Part shown: positions 50,596 to 63,200 of the stretch, one piece after another | Position numbering within the stretch: the first letter of the stretch is position 1 | Layout of the letters: the number at the start of each line of letters is the position of its first letter | Assembly (NCBI RefSeq): GCF_018139145.2 | Contig: NC_059478.1 | Location: forward strand, 9,796,001-9,860,000 | Direction: 5' to 3' | Source: Gymnogyps californianus | Lineage: Eukaryota > Chordata > Aves > Accipitriformes > Cathartidae | DNA length: 64,000 bases | The notes under the pieces: model-generated | What the model was told of the DNA's origin: nothing | What the model saw: only the letters and a program-made list of their open reading frames with translations | The model's database searches: none | Translations under genes and position numbers: made by a program

Positions 50596-51190
50596 TGCTG
50601 TGGGTGAACTCTGGTAGGTGGCCAAGTCCCACACAGCCGCTTGCTCACTCCCCCTCAGTGGGACGAGGAAGAGAATTGGAAAGTTAAGACTGAGAAAACT
50701 CATGGGTTGAGATAAAGACATTTTAATAGGTAAAGTAAAAGCTGTGCACACAAGCAAAGCTGAATAAATAATTCATTTGCTACTTCCCATCAGCAGGCAG
50801 ATGTTTAGCTATTTCCAGGAAAGCAGAGCTTTGTCATGTGTAACGGTTACTTGGGAAGACAAACATCTTAACTCCGGACGTCCCCCCCTTCCTCCTTTTT
50901 CCTTCAGCTTTTATGGCTGAGCATGATGCCATATGGTATGGGATGTCCCTCTGGTCACTTGGGGTCAGCTGTCCTGGCTGTGTCCCCTCCCAGCTTCTTG
51001 TGCACCCCCAGCCTCCTCGCTGGTGGGGCAGTGGGAGCAGCAGAAGAGGCCTTGACGCTGTGTAAGCACTGCTCAGCAATAGTGAAAACATCCCTGGGTT
51101 ATCAATGCGGTTTTGGTCACAGATCCAAAACATAGCACCGTATGAGCTACTATGAAGAAAAATAACTCTATCCCAGCCAAAACCACTGTA
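50596..51190 (-). mobile_element. Solo LTR of an avian endogenous retrovirus
   Basis: Read on the minus strand, this is an avian ERV LTR, probably ERVL-like. It starts near TGGTTTTGGCTGGGATAGAG and contains ACAAGAAGCTGGGAGGGGAC, a TATA-like CATAAAAG (50908-50915), CAAGTAACCGTTACACATGA, the ATTAAA poly(A) signal (50722-50727) and ATCTCAACCCATGAG. It ends near CAGCA at 50596. No internal retroviral sequence or second LTR is present, so this is a solo LTR left by LTR-LTR recombination. The outer bases on the 5' side (51186-51190) no longer match the expected TGTCC. The flanks CATAT and TATAT give only an imperfect 5-bp target-site duplication. Divergence suggests it is older than the copy at 56.6 kb. 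It encodes no protein. Confidence 0.93.
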
Positions 51191-54100
51191 TATATGAAAA
51201 TGTGATTGAAATGACAATTCTCAAAACTCATTATGAATATATGAAATTCTGTATATTTTTAAAATATATTCATGTTATTTCTAGAATGTATGTACTTTTT
51301 TTTTCAAAATTTGAAAATAAAATAGATATGAATTTTTGAGATCTTACAGTTAACTAAAATAAGCATCTCTTGATTATTAATTCTTTGGGGATGTTCAAGA
51401 AGGACAAGACTGACTATATGCGTGCCAGTACTCTAATATTATCAAGTCTTTTGGTTTTTTTCCTTAATTTGTAAATTGATAAGGTATTAATAGTAGACTT
51501 TATGCTAAAAGCACCATGTGGTAAGAGAGTTTTGATCTCTCTCTCCATGTATATACACATATGTTTATAAATTATGATATGAAGACATGAGAAAGTAATC
51601 CTCTCTTGTATTACTATATCTCTAGAAAATGCCAACACAACCATCACAGATATTAGTATCATCAGTAGTGGTGTAGGTTGAATAAGCAGTAGTACTTTTA
51701 AAATTATGCAAGTAGCTTATGAATCAGAGAGATGTTTTTTCAAATGACTCACTCCCTTAGATAATTAAGCTGGGACAAATAGATCTTGGCTTTTCAAAAA
51801 TCTTAATGGATTTTGGAAACTTAAGGCCCTAAAAAAAAAAAATTAATTGGCTGTATATCAGGTTTTATCTATTTATGTTAAATGTTTGACTGTAATATAG
51901 TTTACTACAGAGAGACCATTTAAACTGTTGAACTTCATTATAATAATTTGAATGAGCAGTCCATGAACACTTGGTTGAACTGATGTTGCAGAATGTTATG
52001 CTTCAAAATCTATTCTTAAATTCAGGTTTTGTTTGAAAAAGAAATCTGGTTGCATATTATTTTACAAAAAGATTAGTTGTTCAACTGTTTGGATCTGTTG
52101 TGACAGAATACTTTATCTTCAAGTGGCAAGAAACTTAGTGAAATATCCAGTTACTGAGTTGTTTTCATCTGCTTTCTTTTCACCCCAAGCTCATCGTTGG
52201 TTACCCCAGGGTATCGATGTTCACTGTCATATTCAACAATGAGCATAAATAGCTGGCAATGATATTTTGGGCAGTATTACAGAGAGTAACTTCTCTTCAA
52301 AAATAAAACTCTTCAGTGTGATATCAGTCACGCAAAAAGTCCCAGACGCATGCAAATAAATGCAAAATCTCTTGCTAATTTTTGCTAGTAAACCAATTTG
52401 GAACAATGTTCTCTGTGTGGGAAGATGCCAGTCTGTGAAATACTGTGATGAACTGTTAGATTGAGGTATTCCATAAGGAACCCAACAATGGAGGAAGTGA
52501 TTCAAGATTTGGTAAATAATGTTGAGGTTTAATTACTTCCTTAGAATATGTCACTGTCAGTATTTCCAGACTGGTATTTATTTTTCTCTTTTAAACTCAG
52601 TACATTAGATGTTTTTAATAGTATATGATATGGCTTGGAAATTAGAGTGAATTTATAGGCACATAGTTAAAAGGTTTTCATGTCCTTCCTAATGGTTAAA
52701 GGAAAAAAAGAGTACTGCTTTGATGTGTGGCAGCATCATCTACAGCTTAATTGCATGGAACTGACTGTGCTCCTTATTTATAAATTCTGTTTCCAGATAG
52801 CAATAAAGTACAAGCTTATTGCATTTCTCATGTAGTTTTTAAGGTTTCAGATTTATTTCTATTTTCTCCTCTTAAAAAAGTATGTTGATATTTTACTTTT
52901 CTTATATTGCTCTTATTTTTAGTGGCTTTTAACTAATATTTCAGTGGATCCCATCTGTTGCTGCTCTTGAAACTCTGGCTGCCAGTCTTATCTATCCAAA
53001 AATAATTTATGGATTAATGGGACTATGTATAATATATCCAGTGATGTGACAATGTCTAGACCTTTGAAACTGAGTGGTAGTTGTGTTTGGGGCTGTTTTT
53101 TTCTTGACACCTATAGTTCTCTTGCCTTTTTCCCCTCTCTTGTTTTTAATAGTACATTTAGTGTGGCTACCAACTTGGTTTTTGTTTTAGTAAGTGCAGG
53201 GTCTATTCCTACTCCTTTTTCATTATCTCAGATACACTTTTTTAAAAGTATTGCTTTCACTGATGTGTTTTTGCCTGAAAATATGGAGACAGAGTACCTA
53301 ATTGGTATCTAAAAAGGAGGCACTGTAAGCACCCTTATTCTGTTGAGTCATTACCTTCTTTTACTTTCAAGATGGCAACCTTTTAAACTGGACTCCTTGT
53401 TTGAGGGACTTTCTGAAATCAGGCCAGTGACAGTAGCTGGATTACAAGAAACTGAAAAATGAGTCCAATAATCTATGTGTTTTTCAAACATACATGATCA
53501 ACAATTCTTAAATTGTTTTTGATATACCCATAAATATGAAAGTATCTCTGCACCTTTGTAAAGAAACAGTTTTCCCATAGTCTTGAAAGAACATGGAACA
53601 CTTTTTTTTTTTAATTAAAGTAATAAATTCTCAGATGTGAGGAGCTTACTCAAGCAATGAAAAAATAATAAGGCTTTTTTCCTCTAAATGAGCTATTGAA
53701 ATGGTGATATTAATATTAGTGCTGGAAATGTTTTATTCCTAACATCATTATGACTATTGACTAGTTGACACACTGATGATGGCTTTGGTTTCAGGGACGG
53801 ATTGCTGATTTAACAATTGGCATATGTTTTTATGGTAGTACTTTCCTTTAAACAACAGAAATGCCTTATCTGATTAAGAATTTTATTATTGTACCTTATA
53901 AGCTCATAAATAAAATATTATGCAAAATTGATGCTACAGTAATCCTTTATTAACATGATTTCAAAGGAAGATTTTCTGATATTAATTCAATCAGCTTCAG
54001 TAATACATGAAAGAATAGCATTTTTTATTGCATTGCCATTTTAGTCCAGGCAACTAAAATCCATACGCTGTATGTGGATAGGTGGTGATTCTTTGTTCAT

Positions 54101-56643
54101 TGACTTGTTTATTCATTTTAGAAAACTGAACTTTGCTTTCATTTCTACGTATTTTGTCTGTGTTTTGAAGTAGTTGGACATCCTGAACTTAAAATACTTA
54201 CAACTTTAAAACAAAACTGTAAGCTGTGTATCTTCGCACAACATTCTGGAGTTTAGCAGAAATGCATGTTTTGATGATTTTTATTTAGCTGGAAGATAAA
54301 CTAAAGCCTGGTCCCTCCAGCGGCAGCTTTCCCCACTGAGCAGCTACTGACAAAATACTTAGTGTCCTAAATCATAAGAGCACACAAGGGCATAGATTTT
54401 ATGTTTCTGTCCTTTGTTACATGGGAGAGCTAGGAAGAGTCGTGGCTGCATTTCAGAAGGTCAGCTTTTTCCCTCATTTTACTTTCTCTCCACTACAGTA
54501 CTGAAGGTGACCTTTCCTGAAAACAGAATGGCCATTTCTGGGGTTACATCGTCGTCAGAAATATATCTAGATGAAATGGTAATTGTTACACCGTGGCGTT
54601 TCTCAGAATACAGTATACATAAAAAATGGAAGAGTCATTGCTATGTTTCTAAATTGGAATCTCATAATTAGCTTATTGGGGTATCCTGTAGGTAGCAGTG
54701 AACTTTGGGTCACTGCCTTAATCGCCTAAGTGTGGCAGGGACACTTTGGTACATGTGATAATCTATTGGTGTTGCTCAGTGACGTATGCAAAGAAATCCT
54801 TCCCTCTAGTAATGGAAAGAGTTCTGACCTGTTACCCAACATGTGGCTGGGGACTGTGGAGCTATGTGTTGCTCAGAAAATGGTTGGAAGTTTCCTGTTA
54901 CAACATTTCCTCCAGTTTAGAGACATGCCATCATTCACCTACTTACCACATGTACCAAAAATTGGAGTCTGTCTTTCTTAGAGCGTACTGAACCCTTAGC
55001 ACCATGGCTTGTTTTTCTTCAATAAGCATCTAAAACTTCCTTTGGGTGAATATCAACCTAAGAGAACTGGAATAAGAGAATAAATTGCATTTATCAGTTT
55101 GTTTAGAGATTTCTACTAGTGTATTGACAAGAGGGAAGGTTATAACTTAAGGTCACATGGAGGAAGAATGAGATTTGAAGGAATAATTCTACCAGTGGCA
55201 AGCAAAAATATTTCGATCTCATCAAAGTGTCTTCTTGTGATCATAGCCTTTATGTGGTTTGTGGATGAAACGCAGGTAGGAATGTATGTGCGCAACAGTA
55301 AAACAGTCATACTAAGGCAAAATAAAGTGTCTTTTCTTCTACATAAATACTTACTTTTTCATTACATTTTATATTTTCTTAAAGGATTTTCCATGAACTT
55401 ACCGCTTTCCAAATCAGAGCTTTTCCAGCCAATCACCAGTGCTGGAGTGCAAGTCATGGCCTTTGAATGATTCTCACACTCCTGCAAACAGCTGCTCCTG
55501 AAGTTACATCTAAGTGAGGACAGATCAAGAGAGTTAGATGTGCTTCCTAAACAGTGCTGCAGTAGGTAAGTTAACTCAATTTTTTCTATAGATGTAATAT
55601 TTCCACAGCTCTTTCAAAAACAAAGTACTTATTTCCCAATAAGTTTTACTGTAAAAGTTGTAACACCTAATTAAAAAATGTTTTTATTAATTTTTTTGGA
55701 TGGAGTGAGAATCAGAACTCCTTATGGAAACACCCTGGGGGCGGGGTGGGAAATCCATCGTAGGGAACCTACTCCAGGCAAAGATTTCTAAAACCTCTGC
55801 AAGTATTTTCTTTTTTAGAACAGTTACTGCACTTCACGTTAAAGTGGTTGAAAGTGTTAATGGTATTGTCTAATTGTACTGTTCAGGTTAGCTAAATATA
55901 ACATTTTGTAAGAGGGCAGTTTGTGCTCAGGCATGTCTGAATCAGGGCCTCAAGGTCTTGTAAGTATTCAACTACGCTGTAATCTGCAGCTATCTCCTTT
56001 AAGTAACTGTACTTGTAGGAGGTTGTCCCCTTGGAGTTCTGCTGCTATTTATGCAAATTCATTAGGGATTTAAGTAGTGCATAGTGTCTGACTTTTAGCT
56101 CTTTCAATGTTTAACTGGGAGAATATCAGAGTTGAAAAAAAGTTTTGAAGAATAAAATTATCTTTCTGTTCTTTAAATTCTGTTATTTTCCATACTTCAT
56201 GTCATTTGTACACTGAAGGTAATTATTTTCTTTAAAATGCACTAATTTTATGTATATATCCTAGTTGTCTCTGAATATTTGTAGAAATCCAAAGGAGAAT
56301 GCCCTGTGTAGAATGCTTTTATGTTGTTATGCAGAAAAGCCACCAGAGAAATACCAAAGAGTGTATTCACCCAACAGCAGAATTTCTCACCTTATGCCTG
56401 TCATTTGAACATGCTATCTAAGTGAAAGTATCTTAATGTATTTATTAATAGTCATTCCTACAGATACAGTATGGTATTTTAACATCCAAACCAAATGGAG
56501 ATAAATTTTGGGCTATTTTTCTGGATAAATTGTTTGTGTTTTCATTCTTTGTTGAACTCATTTTGTATGAGAAGTGTGTGATAAAAAAAGCTAAATTAAA
56601 ACTATTGTTCATGGGGTCTTGAGTGGTTTACAAACCTGTCTTT
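51191..56643. other. AT-rich non-coding stretch between the two LTRs
   Basis: No gene or further mobile element is recognised. A donor-like TAG|GTAAGT lies at 55563-55571, after an open stretch of about 75 bases, without strong acceptor support. Short homopolymers occur at 51.30, 51.83 and 53.60 kb. Confidence 0.75.
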
Positions 56644-56648
56644 CCCTT
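56644..56648 (+). repeat. Target-site duplication, left copy (CCCTT)
   Basis: CCCTT directly precedes the LTR start and is repeated exactly at 57256-57260 after the LTR end. A 5-bp duplication is the expected footprint of integration for ERVL-type and some other ERVs. Confidence 0.9.
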
Positions 56649-56912
56649 TGTCCTGGTTTTGGCTGGGACAGAGTTAATTCTATTCTTAGTAGCTGGTACA
56701 GTGCTGTGTTTTGGATTTTGTGTGAGAATAATGTTGATAACACTCTGATGTTTTAGCTGTTGCTAAGTAGCGCTTATCTTAAGCCAAGGACTTTTCAGTT
56801 TCCCATGCTCTGCCATCAAGCATGTGTGCAAGAAGCTGGGAGGGAGCAGAGCCGGGACAGCTGACCCGAACTAGCCAAAGGGATATTCCATGCCATAGAA
56901 CATCATGCCCAG

Positions 56913-56920
56913 TATATAAA
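56913..56920 (+). promoter_or_regulatory. LTR TATA box
   Basis: TATATAAA lies within the solo LTR, about 210 bases before its ATTAAA signal, at the normal U3 promoter position. It is a candidate for driving plus-strand transcription out of the LTR. Activity cannot be judged from sequence. Confidence 0.75.
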
Positions 56921-57122
56921 CTGGGGGGAGTTGGCCAGGAGGGGTGGATCACTGCTTGGGCATTGGTGGTGAGCAATTGCATTGTGTGTCACTGTTTTTT
57001 TTCCCTTGAGGTTTTTTTTCCCCCCCTTTTTTTTGCTTCCTTTTTTTGTTATATTCCTTTTTGTTACTATTTATTATTATATGTTGTTATTGTTATTGTT
57101 AGTATTATATTTTACTTTAGTT

Positions 57123-57128
57123 ATTAAA
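57123..57128 (+). terminator. LTR polyadenylation signal ATTAAA
   Basis: ATTAAA sits near the R/U5 part of the LTR, where this family carries its poly(A) signal, and matches the equivalent ATTAAA in the minus-strand copy. It could end plus-strand transcripts here. Confidence 0.65.
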
Positions 57129-57255
57129 CCGTTCTTATCTCAACCCACAAGTTTTACCTTTTTTCCCAATTCTCCTCCCCATCCCACTGGGAGGGGAGAG
57201 GAGTGAGGGAGCGGCTGCGTGGTGCTCAGCTGCTGGCTGGGCTTAAACCACGACA

Positions 57256-57260
57256 CCCTT
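57256..57260 (+). repeat. Target-site duplication, right copy (CCCTT)
   Basis: This is an exact copy of the 5 bases at 56644-56648 and marks the right edge of the solo LTR insertion. Confidence 0.9.
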
Positions 57261-60200
57261 TTATCTAGTCTAAGAATTAGATGTTTCTTAGACAAGCACA
57301 GCCCAACTACTGAATATCTGTCTATATTTCTAAATGATGATGAATAAATTCATGAGTATACATGGTTATAGTAGCAGGCTGAGAAGAATAAGAAGTAATT
57401 TCTTGTTATTCTAAAGTTTCTGTCTCATTCCTTTTTATCTTTGTATATTTTGCAAACAGAAGTAGAAAGTTGTAACTGTAATGTGAATGGGTTGAATGAA
57501 TTTAGACTGCAGATTTTTTTTGTTCTGAAATGTTGGACACTGGCTGAGTTTTGCAAGTGGCATAGGAGTTCATTTTCCACCTTTAAATATGTGGTTGTTA
57601 TATTTGATTATGTGTTAGACCTGTTTTATTGTGCTTTTATTGCACTCTGAAGAGATTTGATTTGTATTTTAAGATCCTTAAATGTACTTTAGAATATATT
57701 AAAAGAGGAAAGATTGTTTGTAAGGTATTGAATTTGCTGAAAATAATGTGGGTGGTAACTAAAGTAGTGTATTCGGTACACACATAAAGACTAAATTAGA
57801 GCTCTGTGTATCTCATTTATCCAGAGCCAAATGTACTTGAAAATGATATTAGCAAAGCATCCAAGCCCCAGATATGCATGACATTTTTTCAAGCTGCATT
57901 TCCATAACACAGCTTCAGGTTAGCTAAATTCCTAAGCAGAGAAAGCCAGAATTTTCTTGTGGCTCTGCTTGTTTCCTGTCTTTGCCATTACAAATCATAT
58001 TTACACAACTGAAAATGTATGTTTGCATGTATGTACAGTCTGCGTTTATAAGACAGATGTGATAGACTTCATTAATCTGCTTTACTTTCAGTAACAGATA
58101 TGGTGCTCAGCAAATTACCAGATGCTAGAGCAGGAAAGAAAAGCATCAGGTTTCGTGGCTTTTGCCTTCTTCACCTGGGAAGGTCCTTGCTGTTTCAATA
58201 GAGCTGGAAACAGCTGTATGCGTCACCCTGAAGGAGAGAAGCTGAAGCCGTCTCAGAATATGCTTTTTCAGAATACTTCATATGTGGAATATGATGGAAT
58301 GTGGTGATGTCTTTCTTCTGTTTTCAGTTAGCCTTAAAAAGTAACAAGGCATACAGCATAATCCCAAAGAACGTTGTATGGTTTGTCCTTCAGTTATGGT
58401 CCTTTACCAGGCATTTTGACGTGATATGTGGTCTCACTTAAAGTCATCAGTAGTCTTAGAATTCTTGGAGGATTTGCTTCAAGGATTTCTATGCCATTTA
58501 TAGCTCTTCTGTACCTTAAGGACTAATTACAAACCTTTGGGTTACCTTAAGATGGCCATATATATCTCTCTAAACTGTTAATCATGAACATCTGTATTCA
58601 GGTAGATAATTTTGGTTGATGAGATCCATTTATTAAGTACTATGAGGGTTTTAACAGTAATTACGCTCTCCATGTTCATGTACTGTTCTCCAAGTAAAAA
58701 TAGAACATTCATGTTTGGTTGATGTTTAAATAATTTCATTATCAAGAAGAATAATAGGATTGACATTGACAACTTCCCTAATTACTGTACTTGACAGAAA
58801 GCCAGTGCTAATTAGGATTACAAATTTGTTTAAAAAAAAAAAAGATATTACACTGTTTGTAATCAGCATAACATGCCTCAGTTGAAACAGTTTGAATAAC
58901 TACTAGGTTGCCCTTTAAATTTTGTATTTATAAGGAGAGGGGAATTATCTGTCCTTTTTTGAATTTGAGTTAAATAGATATGTTATCCTGAAACAGCATT
59001 TTTCAGATGAGGGTTCTTGCTACATGTGTAAGAATTTTAAGTGAAGAGAATTCTATTAAAAAAACATTTTAATTATTTTGTTACGGAATTTACTATTCTA
59101 TTAACTATCTATTTCTAAATTAAAATGAAGTAGGAGTAGCACAGACTTACAGATATATCTTTACTTCCCAGAATTGCCCCCTAAAACTTTGGTATTAAGT
59201 GCTTAAACAGCTCCTTCAAAATCTCTCCTAGCTAAATTCTATAATTGAGTGCAAAAGAAGATACCACTAATCTTTAGCATGCGCTCTCTAGGGAGCTGCT
59301 GGAAATGTTCATAATCTCTCCCTTAATGCCTCTAGTTTTAAAAGGAACTGAGAAAGGGTGAGGGCCTGAAACTTCCTCTTCCCAGCTGAAGAGGACATCA
59401 GAAAATGCAACACTTGGCAAAAAAAGTGTTCAACTTGCACACGTGCATCTTCAGGGGAACTGTGCAATCATACTGATTTCAGTGTGACTGCTTAGATATG
59501 TAAGTATTTAGAAAGTAGACCAAAAGGACTGATTCTTAAAGACTTTTAAAAATTTGTCTGCTTGTGGAGGAAGTAATAGGAAGGCAAAGAAATCCAGACT
59601 GGCTCATATATCAATAAATACTACTTTATTTTTTAAAATCTTATTAACGGTAGCAGCATTTAATCCAGGTATGCTGACAGTGGTCAAGATCACTTGCAGC
59701 TCTTGCCAAAGTTCACATCTAGATTTTTAATTTTTCATAGACAGCCTGTCACATCCAAAAATTTAGTAGAGTCTACTGTAGAGATGCAGGTCCAGATTCA
59801 ATTCTGACATAAATAACTCCTGGAAGTGAGTGTTTTGCGTCTGGATGAAGATGCAGCGTCTAGCAGTGAAAGTTCCTGAGTTGCAATTTAGTAAAGACTG
59901 AAAAGTGCCATTGCATGCTTCCAATATTCTCACAGACAACTCTATTGGCAGTGTTTAAATATGGGACTGGCCAATAGTTCAGTTTAGCCCAAACCAGTAA
60001 TATGGCTTTTACATCGCCTGGTCACAGAAACAAACTGCAGCTTCCAGTCTGAGCTTTTTGTCTGTGTTCCCCTTTCATCAGGGTGGATAACCTTTGCTGG
60101 CTTTCTGTATTGCATAGTTGTATAGGACAACAAGTATAGTCTATTTTCCTTTTTCTCCTTTCCTCTGTATTTCTGCTGCAACACATGACGCACAGATTTA

Positions 60201-63200
60201 GTGGCTCCTGGAAGGAGTAACGGAGTAGCTTTGTATCCTGTCATCACCCTTCCTAGTAGTAGTAATAGTAGAGAGCTGACTTCTTCAGCATTAATGTGTA
60301 TGTGACATACCCAGTGTCATTTTCTGTTGATAATTGGGTTATTACTTTGAAATGTCTTTTTTATTTTTCTTTGAATTTAGAATTCTGATTGCAGTAAGAG
60401 GGACAGAAAGAGGCAATGAGAGGGAAGAAACAAACCCAGAATAAACTACTGGAGAGTGTAGCTTGATCAGAGTTCTGAATAGGTATAAAGCATTTTTCAT
60501 TATTCAGAGTAAAAGAAGCCAATTCCTTTTTTTATATTTCACATTAGTTTTATTTTCATAACCATTCCAATGTAAACAAGATCTTTACTGATCTACTACT
60601 CTTGCAGAGAAATAAGAGCTCTGATGATACCTGCAAGTTTCATTATTTGTTTGGTGAATAATTTGAAGTAACTGCGTGTAACACATGTGCTTTGCCTTTC
60701 TCTGTCACTAAACATGTGCTTTGCATATTACTAAAAGAGAAGTACCTTTTACAGTAGTCATGAAAACGAGTATTGAGCTGATGATACCTCCTGTAAGAAT
60801 ACAAGGCTCAAGGCAATTAATTTTCTTTGAAAGTCAACCAGTTACTTTAGGAACCTCTTCATGTTCCACTAGGATGCTCTTTTCAACTTGTAGTACTGAT
60901 GGTTTTTTCAGAAATCCCAGAGAATTCCTGCAAAGAATTTAAATGTGTAGCCTGGCTCTTCTAAAACAAAATCAACTAAGGGAACAATCAAGCAGCATTT
61001 GTAAGTAAAAATAACTCTTGTACTTAGTCTTACATTGCCAGCTCTTCACAGAATACTCAGGAAATAAATTATTCTACTGCATCTCTGAGATCCTGATGCA
61101 GTTAAATTTAACATTAAGCCTTTTTACTAAATTCTTCTATCCTTTTACAGAACAAGGGATACATTCTTTCCTTGGCGCCATAAACTTCAGTGGAGCTGAA
61201 AATTGGTTCAGCTCCATTTATCTCAATAAAATTACGCGTATTTACCCTAGCAGACTTCAATGAATATGGCTGAGACACACTTTTACCCAGGATAGATCAC
61301 TGCTTTTCTTCGTTTGTGTCAGTAATATATTTAAAAGAAAATAAATACGTGGTCAAGAATGAGATTTCAGTAATACAAAGTAGTTGAACTATCAGCTTAA
61401 CGCTGTTTATTCTAGCATATGTACTTAAAGCAAATGGCATTGGAGATGTTTGTCAGAAGCAATAATCAGTGTCATAGGAGAAGTTAATTGCTTGCAGTGA
61501 AGCTATTTTTATTGTAAGTTGCACATTTAGCTCCTACATTATTTATTCATGCCTAAACTGAGCCATTGGTTTGCACTGTATCTTCGCTTATTTTAATAAG
61601 GGTTTCATAGAGTACACCTACTCTTATTGTTACATGTGTGTCAAGAAACTACACATGTAGTTGCAGTACTAGATTCCAGTAATGCTGCCTTTTCAACTTT
61701 AGATTTTTCCCAGTTGCTAAATAACCTGTCTGCATTCTGCAAATCATTAGTTCATAACAGCTGTTCATAGTGATAGTCAAGTAGCCATTCTTCAAACAAG
61801 TAGAAATTGTTCAAAGAAGTTTTATACTATACTGAGCTTTTTATTTATTATGTCTTTACTGCTACTGTTTTTTAAATGCAGCAAAATATTCAGGTCATCG
61901 TTCTATCTTTAATTGGAAAGTATTTGCTTATCATACTATAGAAAAGGAAAGAGAAGCATCTGTTCTGCCATTTTGTAAATTGTCTGTTAAAAGTCAACTG
62001 CACAGAAAGAAATGGCTAGAAAGGTCATTTGGAATTTGTGAACACTAAAAGACTTCTTGGAGAAATCAACTGAAATGGTGACAAATGCCAGAAAGTTAGC
62101 AGTATTTAATATTCTACTTGAGCAGATCTCATCCTTCAAAAATACAATGGTCAGTAGATAAAGTATGTGGTACTAGGTTTAGAAATTAAGAATGTGAAAA
62201 TGGACATTATTAGTGGCATAGCTACTACTCCCTTTCTTAATAACACTAGCATGTTTTACAAGTTTAAAAACAAAGCAAAAAAGATATATATGTATATGGA
62301 TCCATTAAGAGATAGATTTTTATTAGCTCGGCTTATGGTTACTTACAGAATGTACTACCACGAGCTATTCTTTTAGTTTGTACAATATACCTTGCTTCAA
62401 CAAATGAGTACGCTATAGAGAGAAGGTCTTGATGACGCAGGTATGCAGAGGACTGCATGTACAGCCAAACAGCACATGAATTTTTTTCCAGTATTTGAAG
62501 TAACAACCAAATGTACAGATGCACTAAAAAATGTGATAGAGCATTGCACTGTATATGAATGTTACTGGAGAAAGAATGATAGATGAAATATTAATTGGTG
62601 CATTAGCACACACAGAAAATGTACAGTGATGGTAATCAGGGGAGGAGAAACTGAGTTTAAGCAGAGCAGTGATCTGAAATGCCCACCATTCTAGGTGGTA
62701 GCTGTGGTGTAGATACGGCTCTTTCTTTCACTGTCTTGTCGCATTCAATTAGTCCTCATTTTGACATATTCCTTCATTAAATAATTTTTTAATAAGTGCA
62801 TTTTGCACTTAGGAGTTTTAGATATCTGCCACTATGTTTTCTAATCTCTAAATTAATATCTACGCATTAACAAATTTCATTTTATAGCCCATTAGAAATC
62901 ATTTGCAAGACTAATGCAAAAGAATAAATAAGAATACACGGATGCACAAAATGTTCAACAAAAACAATTTGTTTCTCCAGTTCCGAGCCTGCAAAATCCT
63001 CTTTGACTTCACAGCCAGTTTTTATGGGTTGCAGGAAAAATTCTTATGCAAAATATAAGTAGATTTTAGGTTCTGTGGTTTACAATTTGTATTTGCTGGG
63101 AAAAAACAGGCGAAGCGATTCATATGCTTCAGCTCCTTAACTGGAAAGAAGATTAGTTTCTTTTTCCAATAAAAAGGATTGAGAAGTAAAAATATTTGCT

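Larger units (their letters stand above)
56649..57255 (+). mobile_element. Solo LTR of an avian endogenous retrovirus, intact ends
   Basis: This LTR has clean termini. It starts TGTCCTGGTTTTGGCTGGGA and ends AAACCACGACA, with the TG...CA ends of retroviral LTRs. A TATA box (TATATAAA, 56913-56920) and an ATTAAA poly(A) signal (57123-57128) are in the expected order. The CTCAACCCAC-type segment follows the poly(A) signal, as in the family. A perfect CCCTT duplication flanks it, so no internal region remains. The centre (about 56990-57120) is a T-rich and ATT-repeat stretch instead of the segment found in the minus-strand copy at 50.6 kb, which marks a different subfamily. It has no coding capacity. 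Confidence 0.96.
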
